DNA of 64,000 nt from Agarilytica sp033852175 (GTDB taxonomy: Bacteria; Pseudomonadota; Gammaproteobacteria; Pseudomonadales; Cellvibrionaceae). Where the stretch lies: assembly GCA_033852175.1 (NCBI GenBank), contig JAWSUY010000033.1:62001-126000 (forward strand), read 5' to 3'. This document shows positions 17,226 through 26,690 of this stretch, piece after piece. The notes beneath the pieces were generated by a model, which did not search any database, was not told the origin of the DNA, and was given only the letters and a program-made list of their open reading frames with translations. How positions within the stretch are numbered: position 1 is the first letter of the stretch; each line of letters opens with the position of its first letter. Both the position numbers and the translations under genes were made by a program.

Positions 17226-18515
17226 CTAGCTGGCTTCGCGAGCAATAGCCCTGTATGCAATGTCTTTTCTGTAGAAAAGAGCATCCCAGTCAATAGTCTC
17301 TGCTAGCGCATAAGCATTTTGTTGCGCTTCAGTAATCGACTCCCCTAAAGCTGTTGCGCAAAGTACACGCCCACCACTAGTGACGACATTCTCACCGTCG
17401 AGCTTTGTGCCAGCATGAAAGATTTTTGCGTTAGGACTTTCTTGATCACCACCGAGCCCAGAGATGACCTTACCTTTTTCGTAGATAGCGGGGTAACCGC
17501 CCGCCGCTAGAACAATGCCAACAGCAGGACGCTCATCCCATTTTGCATTTGTTTTATCAAGACTTCCATCAATTGCCGCTAAGCACAATTCTGATAAGTC
17601 TGACTGTAGGCGCATCATAATAGGTTGCGTTTCTGGGTCTCCGAAACGGCAGTTGTATTCGATAACTCTGGGGGTTCCATCGTTATCGATCATTAGCCCT
17701 GCATACAAAAAGCCTGTGTAATCATTTCCTTCGGATTTCATACCTTCAATCGTTGGAATGATGACTTCTTTCATTACGCGTTCGTAAACTTCTGGGGTTA
17801 CAACGGGAGCGGGAGAGTATGCCCCCATTCCGCCCGTGTTTGGCCCAGTATCTCCGTCGCCAACCCGTTTATGATCTTGGCTCGTGGCCATTGGCAATAC
17901 GTTATCACCGTCGGCAATGACGATAAAACTTGCCTCTTCGCCCGCTAGAAATTCCTCAACCACGACACGACAACCTGCCTCGCCAAAGACATTGCCCGAT
18001 AGCATATCTTCGATAGCGCTTTCGGCCGTTGCCAAGTTTTCAGCGACAATGACGCCTTTACCAGCGGCTAAACCATCGGCCTTGATGACGATGGGAGCAC
18101 CGACTTTACGTACGTAGTCTAGGGCGTCGTTAACATCTGTGAAGGTCTGGTAAGCCCCGGTGGGAATATTGTGACGAACACAAAAATCCTTCGTAAAGGA
18201 TTTCGAGCCTTCTAGTTGAGCGGCACCTTTCGATGGCCCAAAACATTTGAGCTTACGTTCATTAAAGTAATTAACGATACCTTCAACCAAAGGGGCTTCG
18301 GGCCCGACAATGGTAAGCTCGACATTATTCTTTTCTGCAAAATCCGCTAATCCGGAGAAATCCATAACATCAATTGCTAGGTTTTCTAATTTCGCTTCTA
18401 GAGCTGTACCCGCATTTCCGGGGGCAACAAAGACCGTTTCAACGGCCTCGTTTTGCGCCGCTTTCCAAGCTAGGGCGTGTTCGCGACCGCCGCTGCCTAT
18501 CACAAGTATTTTCAT
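17226..18515 (-). CDS. purD: phosphoribosylamine-glycine ligase
   Basis: PurD (GAR synthetase) joins glycine to phosphoribosylamine in purine synthesis. It is an ATP-grasp enzyme of 429 residues: MKILVIGSGGREHALAWKA at the N-terminus, the ATP-grasp glycine loop KADGLAAGKGVIV, GPNTGGMGAYSPAP, and EYNCRFGDPETQ with the metal ligands. It follows purH by 25 bases on the same strand and completes a purH-purD operon. Confidence 0.97.
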   Translation of the reverse strand: MKILVIGSGGREHALAWKAAQNEAVETVFVAPGNAGTALEAKLENLAIDVMDFSGLADFAEKNNVELTIVGPEAPLVEGIVNYFNERKLKCFGPSKGAAQLEGSKSFTKDFCVRHNIPTGAYQTFTDVNDALDYVRKVGAPIVIKADGLAAGKGVIVAENLATAESAIEDMLSGNVFGEAGCRVVVEEFLAGEEASFIVIADGDNVLPMATSQDHKRVGDGDTGPNTGGMGAYSPAPVVTPEVYERVMKEVIIPTIEGMKSEGNDYTGFLYAGLMIDNDGTPRVIEYNCRFGDPETQPIMMRLQSDLSELCLAAIDGSLDKTNAKWDERPAVGIVLAAGGYPAIYEKGKVISGLGGDQESPNAKIFHAGTKLDGENVVTSGGRVLCATALGESITEAQQNAYALAETIDWDALFYRKDIAYRAIAREAS

Positions 18516-18540
18516 GATGATATTTACCTTAACTTAGTGC

Positions 18541-20121
18541 TTAGTGACGGAAATGACGCATGCCGGTGAATACCATGGCGATTCCATGCTCGTCTGCTGC
18601 TGCGATGACTTCTTCATCACGCATCGAGCCGCCGGGCTGAATAACTGCACTAATTCCTGCTGCTGCCGCGTTATCTAAGCCGTCGCGAAACGGAAAGAAA
18701 GCATCAGATGCCATTACGGAGCCTTGGACCTCTAAGCCTGCATGCTCTGCTTTAATCCCGGCGATACGAGCTGAGTTGATGCGGCTCATTTGGCCTGCGC
18801 CGACACCAATTGTTTGCCCGTCTTTTGCGTAGATAATGGCATTGGATTTGACCATTTTGCCGACTTTCCATGCGAAGAGAAGGTCTTGCAACTGGGCATC
18901 TGTTGGCGCGACTTTGGTAACAACTTTTAAGTCTTCGAGAGTGATGGAGCCTTGATCACTGTCTTGCACGAGTAGACCGCCGTTAACGCGCTTGTAGTCA
19001 AGCTTCGGTGCCGTGTCTTTTTTCCATGATCCGCACTCAAGCAAGCGAACGTTCTTTTTCGCTTCGACGATAGAAATGGCTTCTGTTGATATAGACGGAG
19101 CGATAATGACTTCAACAAATTGCTTATCGACAATGGCTTGGGCTGTAGCAGCGTCAAGTTCACCGTTGAAAGCGATAATTCCGCCGAATGAAGACTCGGG
19201 GTCAGTTGCAAATGCTTTCTCGTATGCTTCCAGCAGTGTTTCGGCTTGAGCGACGCCACAAGGGTTCGCATGCTTAACGATGACACAGGTTGGGGCTGTA
19301 AATTGTTTTACGGTTTCTAACGCAGCATCTGTATCTGCAATATTGTTGAACGAGAGGGCTTTGCCTTGAATTTGCTTGGCGGTTGCGACGCTTGCTTCAG
19401 AAAGCGTACTTTCCACATAAAATGCCGCGTTTTGATGAGGGTTTTCACCGTAGCGAAGCGTTTGCTTCTTCTCGAACTGGAGGTTAAATGTACGAGCGAA
19501 ATTTTCGTCGCCTTGCTTAACTTTTTTACCCAGATAATTCGCAATGGCACCGTCATAGGATGAGGTGTGCTCAAATGCTTTAACCGATAAGTCGAAACGT
19601 GTTGATAGGGCAAGCGCACCTGTATGCTCGGTCATTTCTTCTATGACGGTCATATAGTCGGACGCATTGACGACAATTGCAACGTCGTTATAGTTTTTAG
19701 CCGCTGCACGAACCATTGTCGGGCCACCAATATCAATGTTTTCAATGGCAGTGGCTAAGTCACAATCTGGGTTGGCAATGGTATTTTCAAATGGGTAAAG
19801 ATTCACGACAACCATGTCAATTTCTTGAATGTCATGAGCTTTCATGATTTCGTCGTCGGTGCCGCGACGACCTAAAATTCCACCGTGAACTTTAGGGTGC
19901 AAAGTCTTAACTCGTCCGTCCATCATCTCAGGAAAACCGGTGTAGTCTGAGATCTCGATGGCTGGGATGCCGCTTTCTTTCAGTAAGCGAAATGTGCCGC
20001 CGGTAGATAGAATTTCGATATCCAGCGCGGTTAGTTGCTGAGCGAATTCTACAATGCCCGTTTTGTCTGAGACGCTAATAAGAGCGCGTTTGACTCTGAC
20101 TAATTTTTCAGTCGATGTCAT
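18541..20121 (-). CDS. purH: bifunctional AICAR transformylase / IMP cyclohydrolase
   Basis: PurH performs the last two steps of IMP synthesis. The N-terminal cyclohydrolase domain starts RALISVSDKTGIVEFAQQL and includes ILSTGGTFRLL and DGRVKTLHPKVHGGILGRR. The transformylase domain holds RYGENPHQNAAFY, VKHANPCGVA and the C-terminal FPFRDGLDNAAAAGISAVIQ. The start is the ATG at 20121 (527 residues), preceded by AGGA; the open frame runs 43 codons further upstream but the extra residues are not family sequence. Confidence 0.97.
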   Translation of the reverse strand: MTSTEKLVRVKRALISVSDKTGIVEFAQQLTALDIEILSTGGTFRLLKESGIPAIEISDYTGFPEMMDGRVKTLHPKVHGGILGRRGTDDEIMKAHDIQEIDMVVVNLYPFENTIANPDCDLATAIENIDIGGPTMVRAAAKNYNDVAIVVNASDYMTVIEEMTEHTGALALSTRFDLSVKAFEHTSSYDGAIANYLGKKVKQGDENFARTFNLQFEKKQTLRYGENPHQNAAFYVESTLSEASVATAKQIQGKALSFNNIADTDAALETVKQFTAPTCVIVKHANPCGVAQAETLLEAYEKAFATDPESSFGGIIAFNGELDAATAQAIVDKQFVEVIIAPSISTEAISIVEAKKNVRLLECGSWKKDTAPKLDYKRVNGGLLVQDSDQGSITLEDLKVVTKVAPTDAQLQDLLFAWKVGKMVKSNAIIYAKDGQTIGVGAGQMSRINSARIAGIKAEHAGLEVQGSVMASDAFFPFRDGLDNAAAAGISAVIQPGGSMRDEEVIAAADEHGIAMVFTGMRHFRH

Positions 20122-20380
20122 TTTTTGAAAATTCCTGCAGTGACTTATTCGGAATGAGAAGGTTTGGTTCAGAATAAGAAGGTTTGGATTTAAGTGTTTA
20201 GCTGAGTTTTCGATGCGGTCGAAAGTCTCAGCTAACCACGTACACGACACATAGAGAGCCGTGGATAACTATGATTGAACAGACTTTGATCTACGAATAG
20301 ACCAAGTCGATTGCAATTGAACTAATATGGTGCCGCAAATACGGGCTGCGAAATTGTGCAGCCTCATAGGGTGTTACAAA

Positions 20381-20701
20381 CTATAGTAAGCCGTATTGCT
20401 TCAACTTTTTGCGCAATGTGCCTCGGTTTAAGCCGAGAACATTTGCTGCTTTAGTTTGGTTGTGGCGAGTATATTTCATCACAACTTCAAGCATAGGAGC
20501 TTCTACTTCAGCCTGTACCATCTCGTAGACATCAGTTACATCCTGTCCATCGAGGTGTTGAAAGTAATTGCTTACGGCTTTTTCTACGCAATCGCGAAGA
20601 GATTGGTCTTGTGGAGCGCTATAAGAATCTTGGCCTGGTGCCTGTTGTTGTGAGCCAAGTTCTTTGGTGCGATCATTTAGAAGCGTATCCGCAGTGTTCA
20701 T
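20381..20701 (-). CDS. fis: DNA-binding protein Fis
   Basis: This nucleoid-associated factor bends DNA and activates rRNA and other growth genes. The 106 residues show the Fis core: LRDCVEKAVSNYF, the central VYEMVQAEVEAPMLEVVM helices and the C-terminal helix-turn-helix TKAANVLGLNRGTLRKKLK. The ATG overlaps the dusB stop codon by four bases (ATGA), the classic dusB-fis operon. The N-terminal 30 residues are variable and probably flexible. Confidence 0.96.
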   Translation of the reverse strand: MNTADTLLNDRTKELGSQQQAPGQDSYSAPQDQSLRDCVEKAVSNYFQHLDGQDVTDVYEMVQAEVEAPMLEVVMKYTRHNQTKAANVLGLNRGTLRKKLKQYGLL

Positions 20702-21693
20702 GCTACTTTTTCCTCGTTTTGGTGTGGCCGTTTAAGTAAAGATTGGACGGCATCTAATTGTGATTGAATGGTGTTTAGTTTATAAAAGTCTTGAATGCTG
20801 GTAACGGTATTGCCGAGATGTTGTTGGCAGTACCATGCAAAGTGTTTTCGTGCGATACGAACCCCTTTGACGTCACCATAATGTTTGTATAGGTCCTTAA
20901 AGTGCTCCTCCATGATTTGTATTATTGTGTGTTCCTTCGGTAGTGGTCCAGAAACCCCCTGGTCCAAAAAATTTGATACTTGAGTAAAAAGCCAAGGGTT
21001 GCCAAAAGAGGCTCTTCCCAGCATTACAGCTTTTGCTTTTGTGTAATCCAGCACGAACTTTGCTTTTTCTGGAGAATTTATGTCTCCATTAGCGATAACT
21101 GGAATAGACACATTGCGAACAATCTTGGCAATGTTGTCGTATTCCGCTTCTCCGTGGAATCGGCAAGCTCGCGTTCTGCCATGAACTGCGATTGCTGCTA
21201 TACCTGCATTCTCCGCTATTTTGGCGATCGTCACGCCATTGCGGTTGTCTGTATCCCAGCCTGTTCGCGTTTTTAGCGTGACGGGTACATCAACACCTTG
21301 AACAACGCTGGCTAGTATTTCTGCTACAAGCTTTTCATCTTTGAGTAATGCTGAACCCGCGAGCTTTTTGCAGACTTTTTTGGCTGGGCATCCCATATTA
21401 ATATCAATAATTTGAGCGCCCAATGACACAGCATGTTGTGCAGCTTGCGCCATAAGAGCCGGGTCCGAACCGGCAATTTGAACACTATTGGGAATTTTGC
21501 TGGATTTGTCATTCACCAGGCGGCAGAGGCTCTTGCTACTGTTCCACAACGTAACATCGCTCGTGATCATTTCGGATGTGGTTAAACCTGCCCCTAATTT
21601 TTGGCAGATTTTTCGAAATGGTAAGTCAGTTACACCAGCCATAGGGGCTAAAAGCACCTGGCTATCGATGGCGTAAGGCCCAATGGTAAACAA
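20698..21693 (-). CDS. dusB: tRNA-dihydrouridine synthase B
   Basis: This FMN-dependent enzyme reduces specific uridines in the tRNA D-loop. Motifs seen are LLAPMAGVTDLPFR, DINMGCPAKKVCKKLAGSAL with the catalytic cysteine, VTLKTRTGWD, AVHGRTRACRFHGEAEYD and VIANGDINSPE. I favour a TTG start at 21693 (about 331 residues), since GGGGAG lies 6 bases upstream and the protein then begins FTIGPYAIDS as in relatives. An ATG at 21744 would run through that ribosome site. It is cotranscribed with fis. Confidence 0.94.
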   Translation of the reverse strand: MFTIGPYAIDSQVLLAPMAGVTDLPFRKICQKLGAGLTTSEMITSDVTLWNSSKSLCRLVNDKSSKIPNSVQIAGSDPALMAQAAQHAVSLGAQIIDINMGCPAKKVCKKLAGSALLKDEKLVAEILASVVQGVDVPVTLKTRTGWDTDNRNGVTIAKIAENAGIAAIAVHGRTRACRFHGEAEYDNIAKIVRNVSIPVIANGDINSPEKAKFVLDYTKAKAVMLGRASFGNPWLFTQVSNFLDQGVSGPLPKEHTIIQIMEEHFKDLYKHYGDVKGVRIARKHFAWYCQQHLGNTVTSIQDFYKLNTIQSQLDAVQSLLKRPHQNEEKVA

Positions 21694-22049
21694 AAAACAC
21701 TCCCCAATTTGATGTACAGCACGGTCAACACTGAAAAAGCTCAAATTTAATCAGTCTTGGATCAACATTCCCTAGACTTTATAGTCTCTAACCACTCACT
21801 AGTTGGTCATTTTAGGTCAGTTTGTTAGCTGATTTAATGCTTGGGTCCCCACCCAAAAACGGTCGCTATAATAACGTGTGTTTTCGTCTTTTGGAATGTA
21901 TATTTTAAGCAGATTGATCAAAAAGTTAACAATTTTATAAAAATATGACACAGTACATACTGTTCAGCTGTAAATATTGGAATAAGTAATAATGATTGAA
22001 GCGATATTGGCTCAATGGGGGTGTAATGACCTATTTGAGTGCATTCCGA
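21694..22049. other. intergenic region upstream of dusB-fis
   Basis: This AT-rich stretch of about 356 bases lies between dusB and the end of the DUF3426 gene, both on the minus strand. It should hold the dusB-fis promoter and the end of the DUF3426 transcript. I see a small hairpin TTGGGT-CCCC-ACCCAA (21841-21856) and a five-base inverted repeat AGACT-TTAT-AGTCT (21774-21787). TATTATAGCGACC on the minus strand is a possible -10 with a GC-rich discriminator of the kind fis promoters use, but I cannot fix a -35. No supported gene. Confidence 0.35.
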
Positions 22050-23234
22050 TTAGTTGACGATAAGGATTTTATACCCGGTTGCTTCTTCACCTGGGTCGGC
22101 GATTTCGATAGCAATGTGGATAGGTTGCAATTTGGGCATGTTTTTTCGGCCTGAAAGCTCCCCCCCTAGGTATTCGCTGGGAGTTAGGCGGCGAGCGGAA
22201 ACCACTTTATCGCGACTGTCTGTAAATACGACGTCGAGAACAGGGAAGGTTTGTTCAAATTGAGCCGTATTTTGAATAACGGCATCGACAATCAGTGCAT
22301 TTGGAACTTTGGGGTGAGATCTTACTATTAAGTTCGCTGAGCGAATTTTACTTCTATCGATGAGCTCCGGAAGCGTGCAGGAAAATGACTGGCATATCTG
22401 TGCGTAATAACCGCGGTAGGGCTCTATAAGGCTGAGAGTCGGCATTTTTATCCAGGCAATTTGCCCTAGTAAAATTACACCGGCGAGAAGAGATAGACAG
22501 GCCCAAAAGGTGCGAGACTGCCAAAATTTAGTTTGTCCGTGCCAGTCAAACTCTACCGGTTCGGGTTCAATGGCGGAGAGATAGTCGGTTCCAGTCGATG
22601 AGAGTGGTTGAGCGTAAACCTGTGAATTATCAGAATAGTCGAACTCTTCGACTTCTACATCATCATATTCGTTAAATAGATCTTTGGCTGTTTGAGATGA
22701 TGATTGTTCTGTTTTCTCTTCGATGATCTGGAAGCTATTTTGACGGAATTCACTGGGCGTTTCTTCTTGGTAGGAGTGGCTTTCGTCTGACTGAGGGCTT
22801 TCTTCTGTTGACGGTTCGGGTTGTTCTGCTTCTGGTTCATCGTCGTTTAGGAGGTCAAGTGCCCAAGATTCGTCTTGGGGGACGTCATCGTCATCATCAT
22901 CGTGAAGCGCTTCACGCTCGAAAAGATTAAATTCTGACTCGACGGAGTCGGCACCGGCAAACATTCCATCGTCAAACTGGTCCAGTGAATCATCGATCTT
23001 GGCCGTGGTTATAGTGCCGATTTCCATTGTGTCGCTTATTAAAACGTCATCATCTTCGAAGGTGATTTCCTCCTCATGAGTTTTTTCTTCTTGAGAATGA
23101 ATAAGGTGCTTTTTTGCGTCAAATACGGAGAGGCATGACCCGCATCTTACCGAGCCTTTGGCGGAGCTTAGGTGTGCGTCCGATATGCGAAATGATGTTG
23201 CGCATTTGGGGCAGCGAGTAACATTGTCAGCCAT
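22050..23234 (-). CDS. DUF3426 zinc-ribbon membrane protein
   Basis: This 394-residue protein begins with an MJ0042-type zinc ribbon (CPKCATSFRISDAHL...VRCGSCLSVFDA, two CxxC pairs within the first 40 residues). A long acidic low-complexity stretch rich in Asp/Glu/Ser follows (about 50-215), then one membrane helix (about 245-265) and a C-terminal DUF3426 domain with the VRSHPKVPNALIVDAVIQN region. It follows prmA directly; the prmA stop and this start overlap. The conserved prmA-DUF3426-dusB-fis order is shared with Pseudomonas. Role unknown. Confidence 0.85.
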   Translation of the reverse strand: MADNVTRCPKCATSFRISDAHLSSAKGSVRCGSCLSVFDAKKHLIHSQEEKTHEEEITFEDDDVLISDTMEIGTITTAKIDDSLDQFDDGMFAGADSVESEFNLFEREALHDDDDDDVPQDESWALDLLNDDEPEAEQPEPSTEESPQSDESHSYQEETPSEFRQNSFQIIEEKTEQSSSQTAKDLFNEYDDVEVEEFDYSDNSQVYAQPLSSTGTDYLSAIEPEPVEFDWHGQTKFWQSRTFWACLSLLAGVILLGQIAWIKMPTLSLIEPYRGYYAQICQSFSCTLPELIDRSKIRSANLIVRSHPKVPNALIVDAVIQNTAQFEQTFPVLDVVFTDSRDKVVSARRLTPSEYLGGELSGRKNMPKLQPIHIAIEIADPGEEATGYKILIVN

Positions 23235-24124
23235 TAAGAGCCGTTCCTAGGTTTGGTGCCGGTAATACAGAGCCAGTTTTCTTGCTCGTCGATACAGTCA
23301 ATATTAATCACTGTTGAATAGGCGTCAACAATTGCTTGTTTCTGAATGCTGAGTATCCCTGAAAGACAGATTTTACCGCCTGGCTTTATTAAAGCTGTTA
23401 ACGTCGGCGCTAACTCGACAAGAGGGCCTGCGAGAATGTTTGCAAAGACAAAGTCTACCTCTTTAGCGGGGCTCTTGTTTGGAAAATAAACGGGGAAGCG
23501 TTCAGGGCTAAGTTTGTTTCGCTTTATGTTTTCCACTGTTGCGATGAGTGCTTGGGGGTCTATATCAACTCCGCTAACCGTGTGAGCGCCAAGAAGTAGG
23601 GCGGCAATGCCGAGTATTCCTGAGCCGCAGCCATAATCGATAACACTTTGATCTTGCAGGTTCTGCTCCGCTATCCATTTTAAGCATAAAAATGTGGTTG
23701 GGTGGGTGCCGGTACCGAATGCGAGCCCGGGGTCTAGCATTAAATTGACAGCATTGGGGTTGGGCGTTTCACACCAGCTTGGGCAAATCCAAAAATTATC
23801 TGAACATTGTATGGGCTTGAAATGCTTCATCCATTCTCGTTGCCAGTCCTTATCTTCCAGTATGTGCCATTGGCATGCGGCGGCGTTTTCGCCACAGCGG
23901 ATCAATATTTGATTGAGTGTCGATTCGGTGTTGATGTCGGCTTCAAAAAGCCCCGTTACACGAGTCTCACTCCAAAGAGGAACTTCACCTAATGCGGGTT
24001 CGAAAATGGGTTCGTCGGCATTGTCTTCAAATGTAACTGAAAGCGCGCCATATGATTCCATCGATGATTCGACACTGGGTGCGTTACTAGGATTTGTGTT
24101 AATTCTGAGTTGTAACCATGGCAT
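23234..24124 (-). CDS. prmA: ribosomal protein L11 methyltransferase
   Basis: This SAM-dependent enzyme trimethylates ribosomal protein L11. The 296-residue protein has the family N-terminal domain (MPWLQLRINTNPSNAP) and a Rossmann methyltransferase domain: DPGLAFGTGTHPTTFLCL, the SAM loop VIDYGCGSGILGIAA, GVDIDPQA, and the catalytic-type motif FVFANILAGPLVELAP. It lies 55 bases behind accC and touches the next gene. Confidence 0.96.
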   Translation of the reverse strand: MPWLQLRINTNPSNAPSVESSMESYGALSVTFEDNADEPIFEPALGEVPLWSETRVTGLFEADINTESTLNQILIRCGENAAACQWHILEDKDWQREWMKHFKPIQCSDNFWICPSWCETPNPNAVNLMLDPGLAFGTGTHPTTFLCLKWIAEQNLQDQSVIDYGCGSGILGIAALLLGAHTVSGVDIDPQALIATVENIKRNKLSPERFPVYFPNKSPAKEVDFVFANILAGPLVELAPTLTALIKPGGKICLSGILSIQKQAIVDAYSTVINIDCIDEQENWLCITGTKPRNGS

Positions 24125-24179
24125 AGGCGAGAGGGTATCGGAGAAATTGTGGCTCGCTATGAGCCACGGTGTTTGTAAG

Positions 24180-25520
24180 TTACAGGCCGAGTTTCTTTTC
24201 TAGGTAGTGGATATTGACTCCACCCTCAACAAAGCCCTTGTCTGTGACGAGGTCTTTTTGCAACTCTGTGTTGGTTTTAATCCCGTCAATAGCAAGCTCA
24301 TCTAGCGCCACGCTCATTTTTTTCAGTGCGGTTTTACGATCGTCAGCATGAGTAATGATTTTAGCAATCATCGAATCGTAATATGGAGGGACTGTATAGC
24401 CACCGTATAAATGAGAGTCAACACGCACGCCAAGGCCGCCAGGGGAGTGAAATTTGTCGACTCGTCCAGGGCAAGGCATGAAGGTTACTGGATCTTCGGC
24501 ATTGATTCGGCATTCGAATGCGTGGCCGTTGAGCACGATATCTTCTTGTTTTAGGCTGAGTTTATTCCCCGAGCAGACGCTGATCTGTTCTTTGATGAGG
24601 TCGATACCGGTGATCATTTCAGTAACCGGGTGCTCTACTTGAATACGCGTGTTCATTTCGATAAAACAGAACTGCTCGTTTTCATACAGAAACTCAAATG
24701 TTCCGGCACCTTTGTAACCAATTTTGTTGCAGGCATTGATACACGAAGTATAAACTTCTTGACGAACATGGTCGGGGATTCCCGGAGCTGGTGCTTCTTC
24801 CAATACTTTTTGATGGCGGCGTTGTAAAGAGCAGTCGCGATCGAACAGGTGAACAGTGTTCCCTTGACCGTCGGACATAATCTGCACTTCAACATGGCGA
24901 GGGTTCTGAAGGTATTTCTCCATGTAAACCGTCGGGTCACCAAAAGCTGCTGCAGCTTCTGTTTGAGTGATTTGGATGGATTGCCATAATGATTCAGCGT
25001 CATGAACAACACGCATGCCGCGTCCACCACCACCGGATGCCGCTTTGATTATTACTGGGTAGCCAATAGTGGCTGCGCAATCTTGGCACGCTTGCTCGTT
25101 GTCCGGTACTGGGCCATCGGAGCCGGGAACAGTCGGAACGCCAGCTTTCTTCATGGCTTCAATTGCCGATACTTTATCGCCCATTAAGCGAATAACGTCG
25201 GGGTCTGGGCCTATGAAAGTGAAACCGCTTTTTTGTACTTGCTCAGCAAAGTCAGCATTTTCTGCTAGGAACCCGTAGCCTGGATGAACGGCGACGGCAT
25301 CTGTAATTTCCATTGCCGCGATAATCGCAGGAACATTTAAGTAGCTATCGGTCGATGCGTTTGGGCCGATACATATGGACTCGTCAGCGAGCCGTACGTG
25401 CTTTAGGTTTTTGTCCGCTTTTGAGTAGACCGCAACCGTTTTTATGTCCAGTTCTTTGCATGCGCGAAGGATGCGCAGGGCAATCTCGCCACGGTTAGCG
25501 ATGAGTATTTTATCAAACAT
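24180..25520 (-). CDS. accC: acetyl-CoA carboxylase, biotin carboxylase subunit
   Basis: AccC carboxylates the biotin on AccB with ATP and bicarbonate, the first committed step of fatty-acid synthesis. The 446-residue ATP-grasp protein starts MFDKILIANRGEIALRILRA and shows the glycine-rich ATP loop KAASGGGGRGMRVV, the FDRDCSLQRRHQKVLEEAPA block, and FIEMNTRIQVEHPVTEM. It follows accB by 17 bases; the two are almost always a transcription unit. Confidence 0.98.
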   Translation of the reverse strand: MFDKILIANRGEIALRILRACKELDIKTVAVYSKADKNLKHVRLADESICIGPNASTDSYLNVPAIIAAMEITDAVAVHPGYGFLAENADFAEQVQKSGFTFIGPDPDVIRLMGDKVSAIEAMKKAGVPTVPGSDGPVPDNEQACQDCAATIGYPVIIKAASGGGGRGMRVVHDAESLWQSIQITQTEAAAAFGDPTVYMEKYLQNPRHVEVQIMSDGQGNTVHLFDRDCSLQRRHQKVLEEAPAPGIPDHVRQEVYTSCINACNKIGYKGAGTFEFLYENEQFCFIEMNTRIQVEHPVTEMITGIDLIKEQISVCSGNKLSLKQEDIVLNGHAFECRINAEDPVTFMPCPGRVDKFHSPGGLGVRVDSHLYGGYTVPPYYDSMIAKIITHADDRKTALKKMSVALDELAIDGIKTNTELQKDLVTDKGFVEGGVNIHYLEKKLGL

Positions 25521-25537
25521 GATTAACCCCTTGTGCC

Positions 25538-25987
25538 TTAGGCAATTCTCACGAGTGGTTGGTCAAATTCGACTGCTTCGCCATCTTTGATAAGAATAGC
25601 TTCGATAACGCCCGCTTTATCGCTTTCGATTTGGTTCATCATTTTCATTGCTTCAATGATGCAAATGGGGTCTCCCACTTTGACTGTTTGCCCGACTTCA
25701 GCAAAGGCAGCTGCACCGGGACTTGGCGCAGAGTAAAAGGTGCCAACCATAGGTGAGTCTACGGTGTGACCGCTAATAACTTCAGGCTCTACTGCAGTTT
25801 GTGGGGCGGCAGGAGCGGGGGCAGTAGGAACTGCTTGAGCAGGCGTAGCAAGAGGGTTAATCGCTACGTTAGCAGCGGGGCCGCCACGGCTAATACGTAC
25901 TGATTCTTCGCCTTCTTTAATTTCTAGCTCGGATACGTTTGATTCTTCTAGAAGCTCGATAAGCTTTTTAATTTTACGAATGTCCAT
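25538..25987 (-). CDS. accB: biotin carboxyl carrier protein of acetyl-CoA carboxylase
   Basis: AccB carries the biotin for acetyl-CoA carboxylase. In 149 residues it has an N-terminal region MDIRKIKKLIELLEESNVSE, a flexible Ala/Pro linker (about 45-65) and a C-terminal biotinyl domain with the biotinylated lysine in EAMKMMNQIESD and the thumb segment SPMVGTFYSAPSPGA. It lies between aroQ and accC on the minus strand, 33 bases after aroQ. Confidence 0.98.
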   Translation of the reverse strand: MDIRKIKKLIELLEESNVSELEIKEGEESVRISRGGPAANVAINPLATPAQAVPTAPAPAAPQTAVEPEVISGHTVDSPMVGTFYSAPSPGAAAFAEVGQTVKVGDPICIIEAMKMMNQIESDKAGVIEAILIKDGEAVEFDQPLVRIA

Positions 25988-26020
25988 TACATACTCACTA
26001 TTATGGTCGGTGTAATTGTT

Positions 26021-26476
26021 TTAATTATTTTGTTCGTTGTCTTTTAGGTGGTGCAGAGCGGCGTTTAGAGCAAGCGCATAGCTCTGAGGGCCAAGACCAC
26101 AAATAACACCCTGTGCGATGTCAGAAAAGTAGGAATGTTTTCGAAATTCTTCTCGAGCATGCACATTGGATAGATGGCACTCGATAAAAGGTATTTCGAC
26201 GGCGATAAGCGCATCGCGTAAGGCAACGCTAGAGTGTGTGAAACCCGCAGGATTGATAATAATGAAATTAATGCCTTCAGTACGCGCATCGTGAATTCTA
26301 TCGATGAGTTCATACTCTGCGTTACTTTGTAAAATCTGAATATGATGACCTGTTTCAAAGCACGCGGTGCTTAATTGAGTATTGATGTCTTCTAAGGTGG
26401 TATGTCCGTAGATTTCAGGTTCTCGAGTTCCCAGCAAGTTAAGGTTTGGGCCGTGAAGAACCAAAATAGTTGCCAT
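26021..26476 (-). CDS. aroQ: type II 3-dehydroquinate dehydratase
   Basis: AroQ dehydrates 3-dehydroquinate in the shikimate pathway that also feeds the trp genes of this window. Motifs are ILVLHGPNLNLLGTREPEIYG with the catalytic tyrosine, QSNAEYELIDRIHDA, IIINPAGFTHSSVALRDAL and FIECHLSNVHAREEFRKHS. The ATG at 26476 is the family start (151 residues); an ATG 15 bases upstream adds five unrelated residues. A GAGG site precedes the chosen ATG. Confidence 0.96.
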   Translation of the reverse strand: MATILVLHGPNLNLLGTREPEIYGHTTLEDINTQLSTACFETGHHIQILQSNAEYELIDRIHDARTEGINFIIINPAGFTHSSVALRDALIAVEIPFIECHLSNVHAREEFRKHSYFSDIAQGVICGLGPQSYALALNAALHHLKDNEQNN

Positions 26477-26608
26477 GGGAGAAAGCCTCAATCAAATTGG
26501 ATATCATGAAATATATCTTTCTGTAGCAGGCTTATATTAAACGGCTGAGAAAGATGCCAGGCAAGGCGTAAAACGCGGCATGCCTCAGCTGACAGAAGAA
26601 GCAAGATT

Positions 26609-26628
26609 GTGCCCAATTTGCTGGGCAC
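26609..26628 (-). other. perfect 7-bp hairpin between dsbD and aroQ
   Basis: GTGCCCA pairs perfectly with TGGGCAC around a six-base loop, in the 200-base gap downstream of dsbD and upstream of aroQ. No clear T-run follows on the minus strand, so it may be a weak terminator or an RNA-stabilising hairpin. Confidence 0.35.
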
Positions 26629-26690
26629 TGTCTATAGAAAAGGTGGAAATTGGCGGAATTCACCGAAGTTCGAAGAAGTTTAGATGAGTT

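Noticed and set aside
21992..22057. A 21-codon open frame (starting MIEAILAQWG) upstream of the DUF3426 stop
   Set aside because: No clear ribosome site, very short, and it runs antisense into the end of a real gene. It might be chance.
26609..26628. The GTGCCC-GGGCAC hairpin as another copy of the fold-back repeat
   Set aside because: Only six bases match the repeat ends and they face each other over six bases, with no shared flanks or core.
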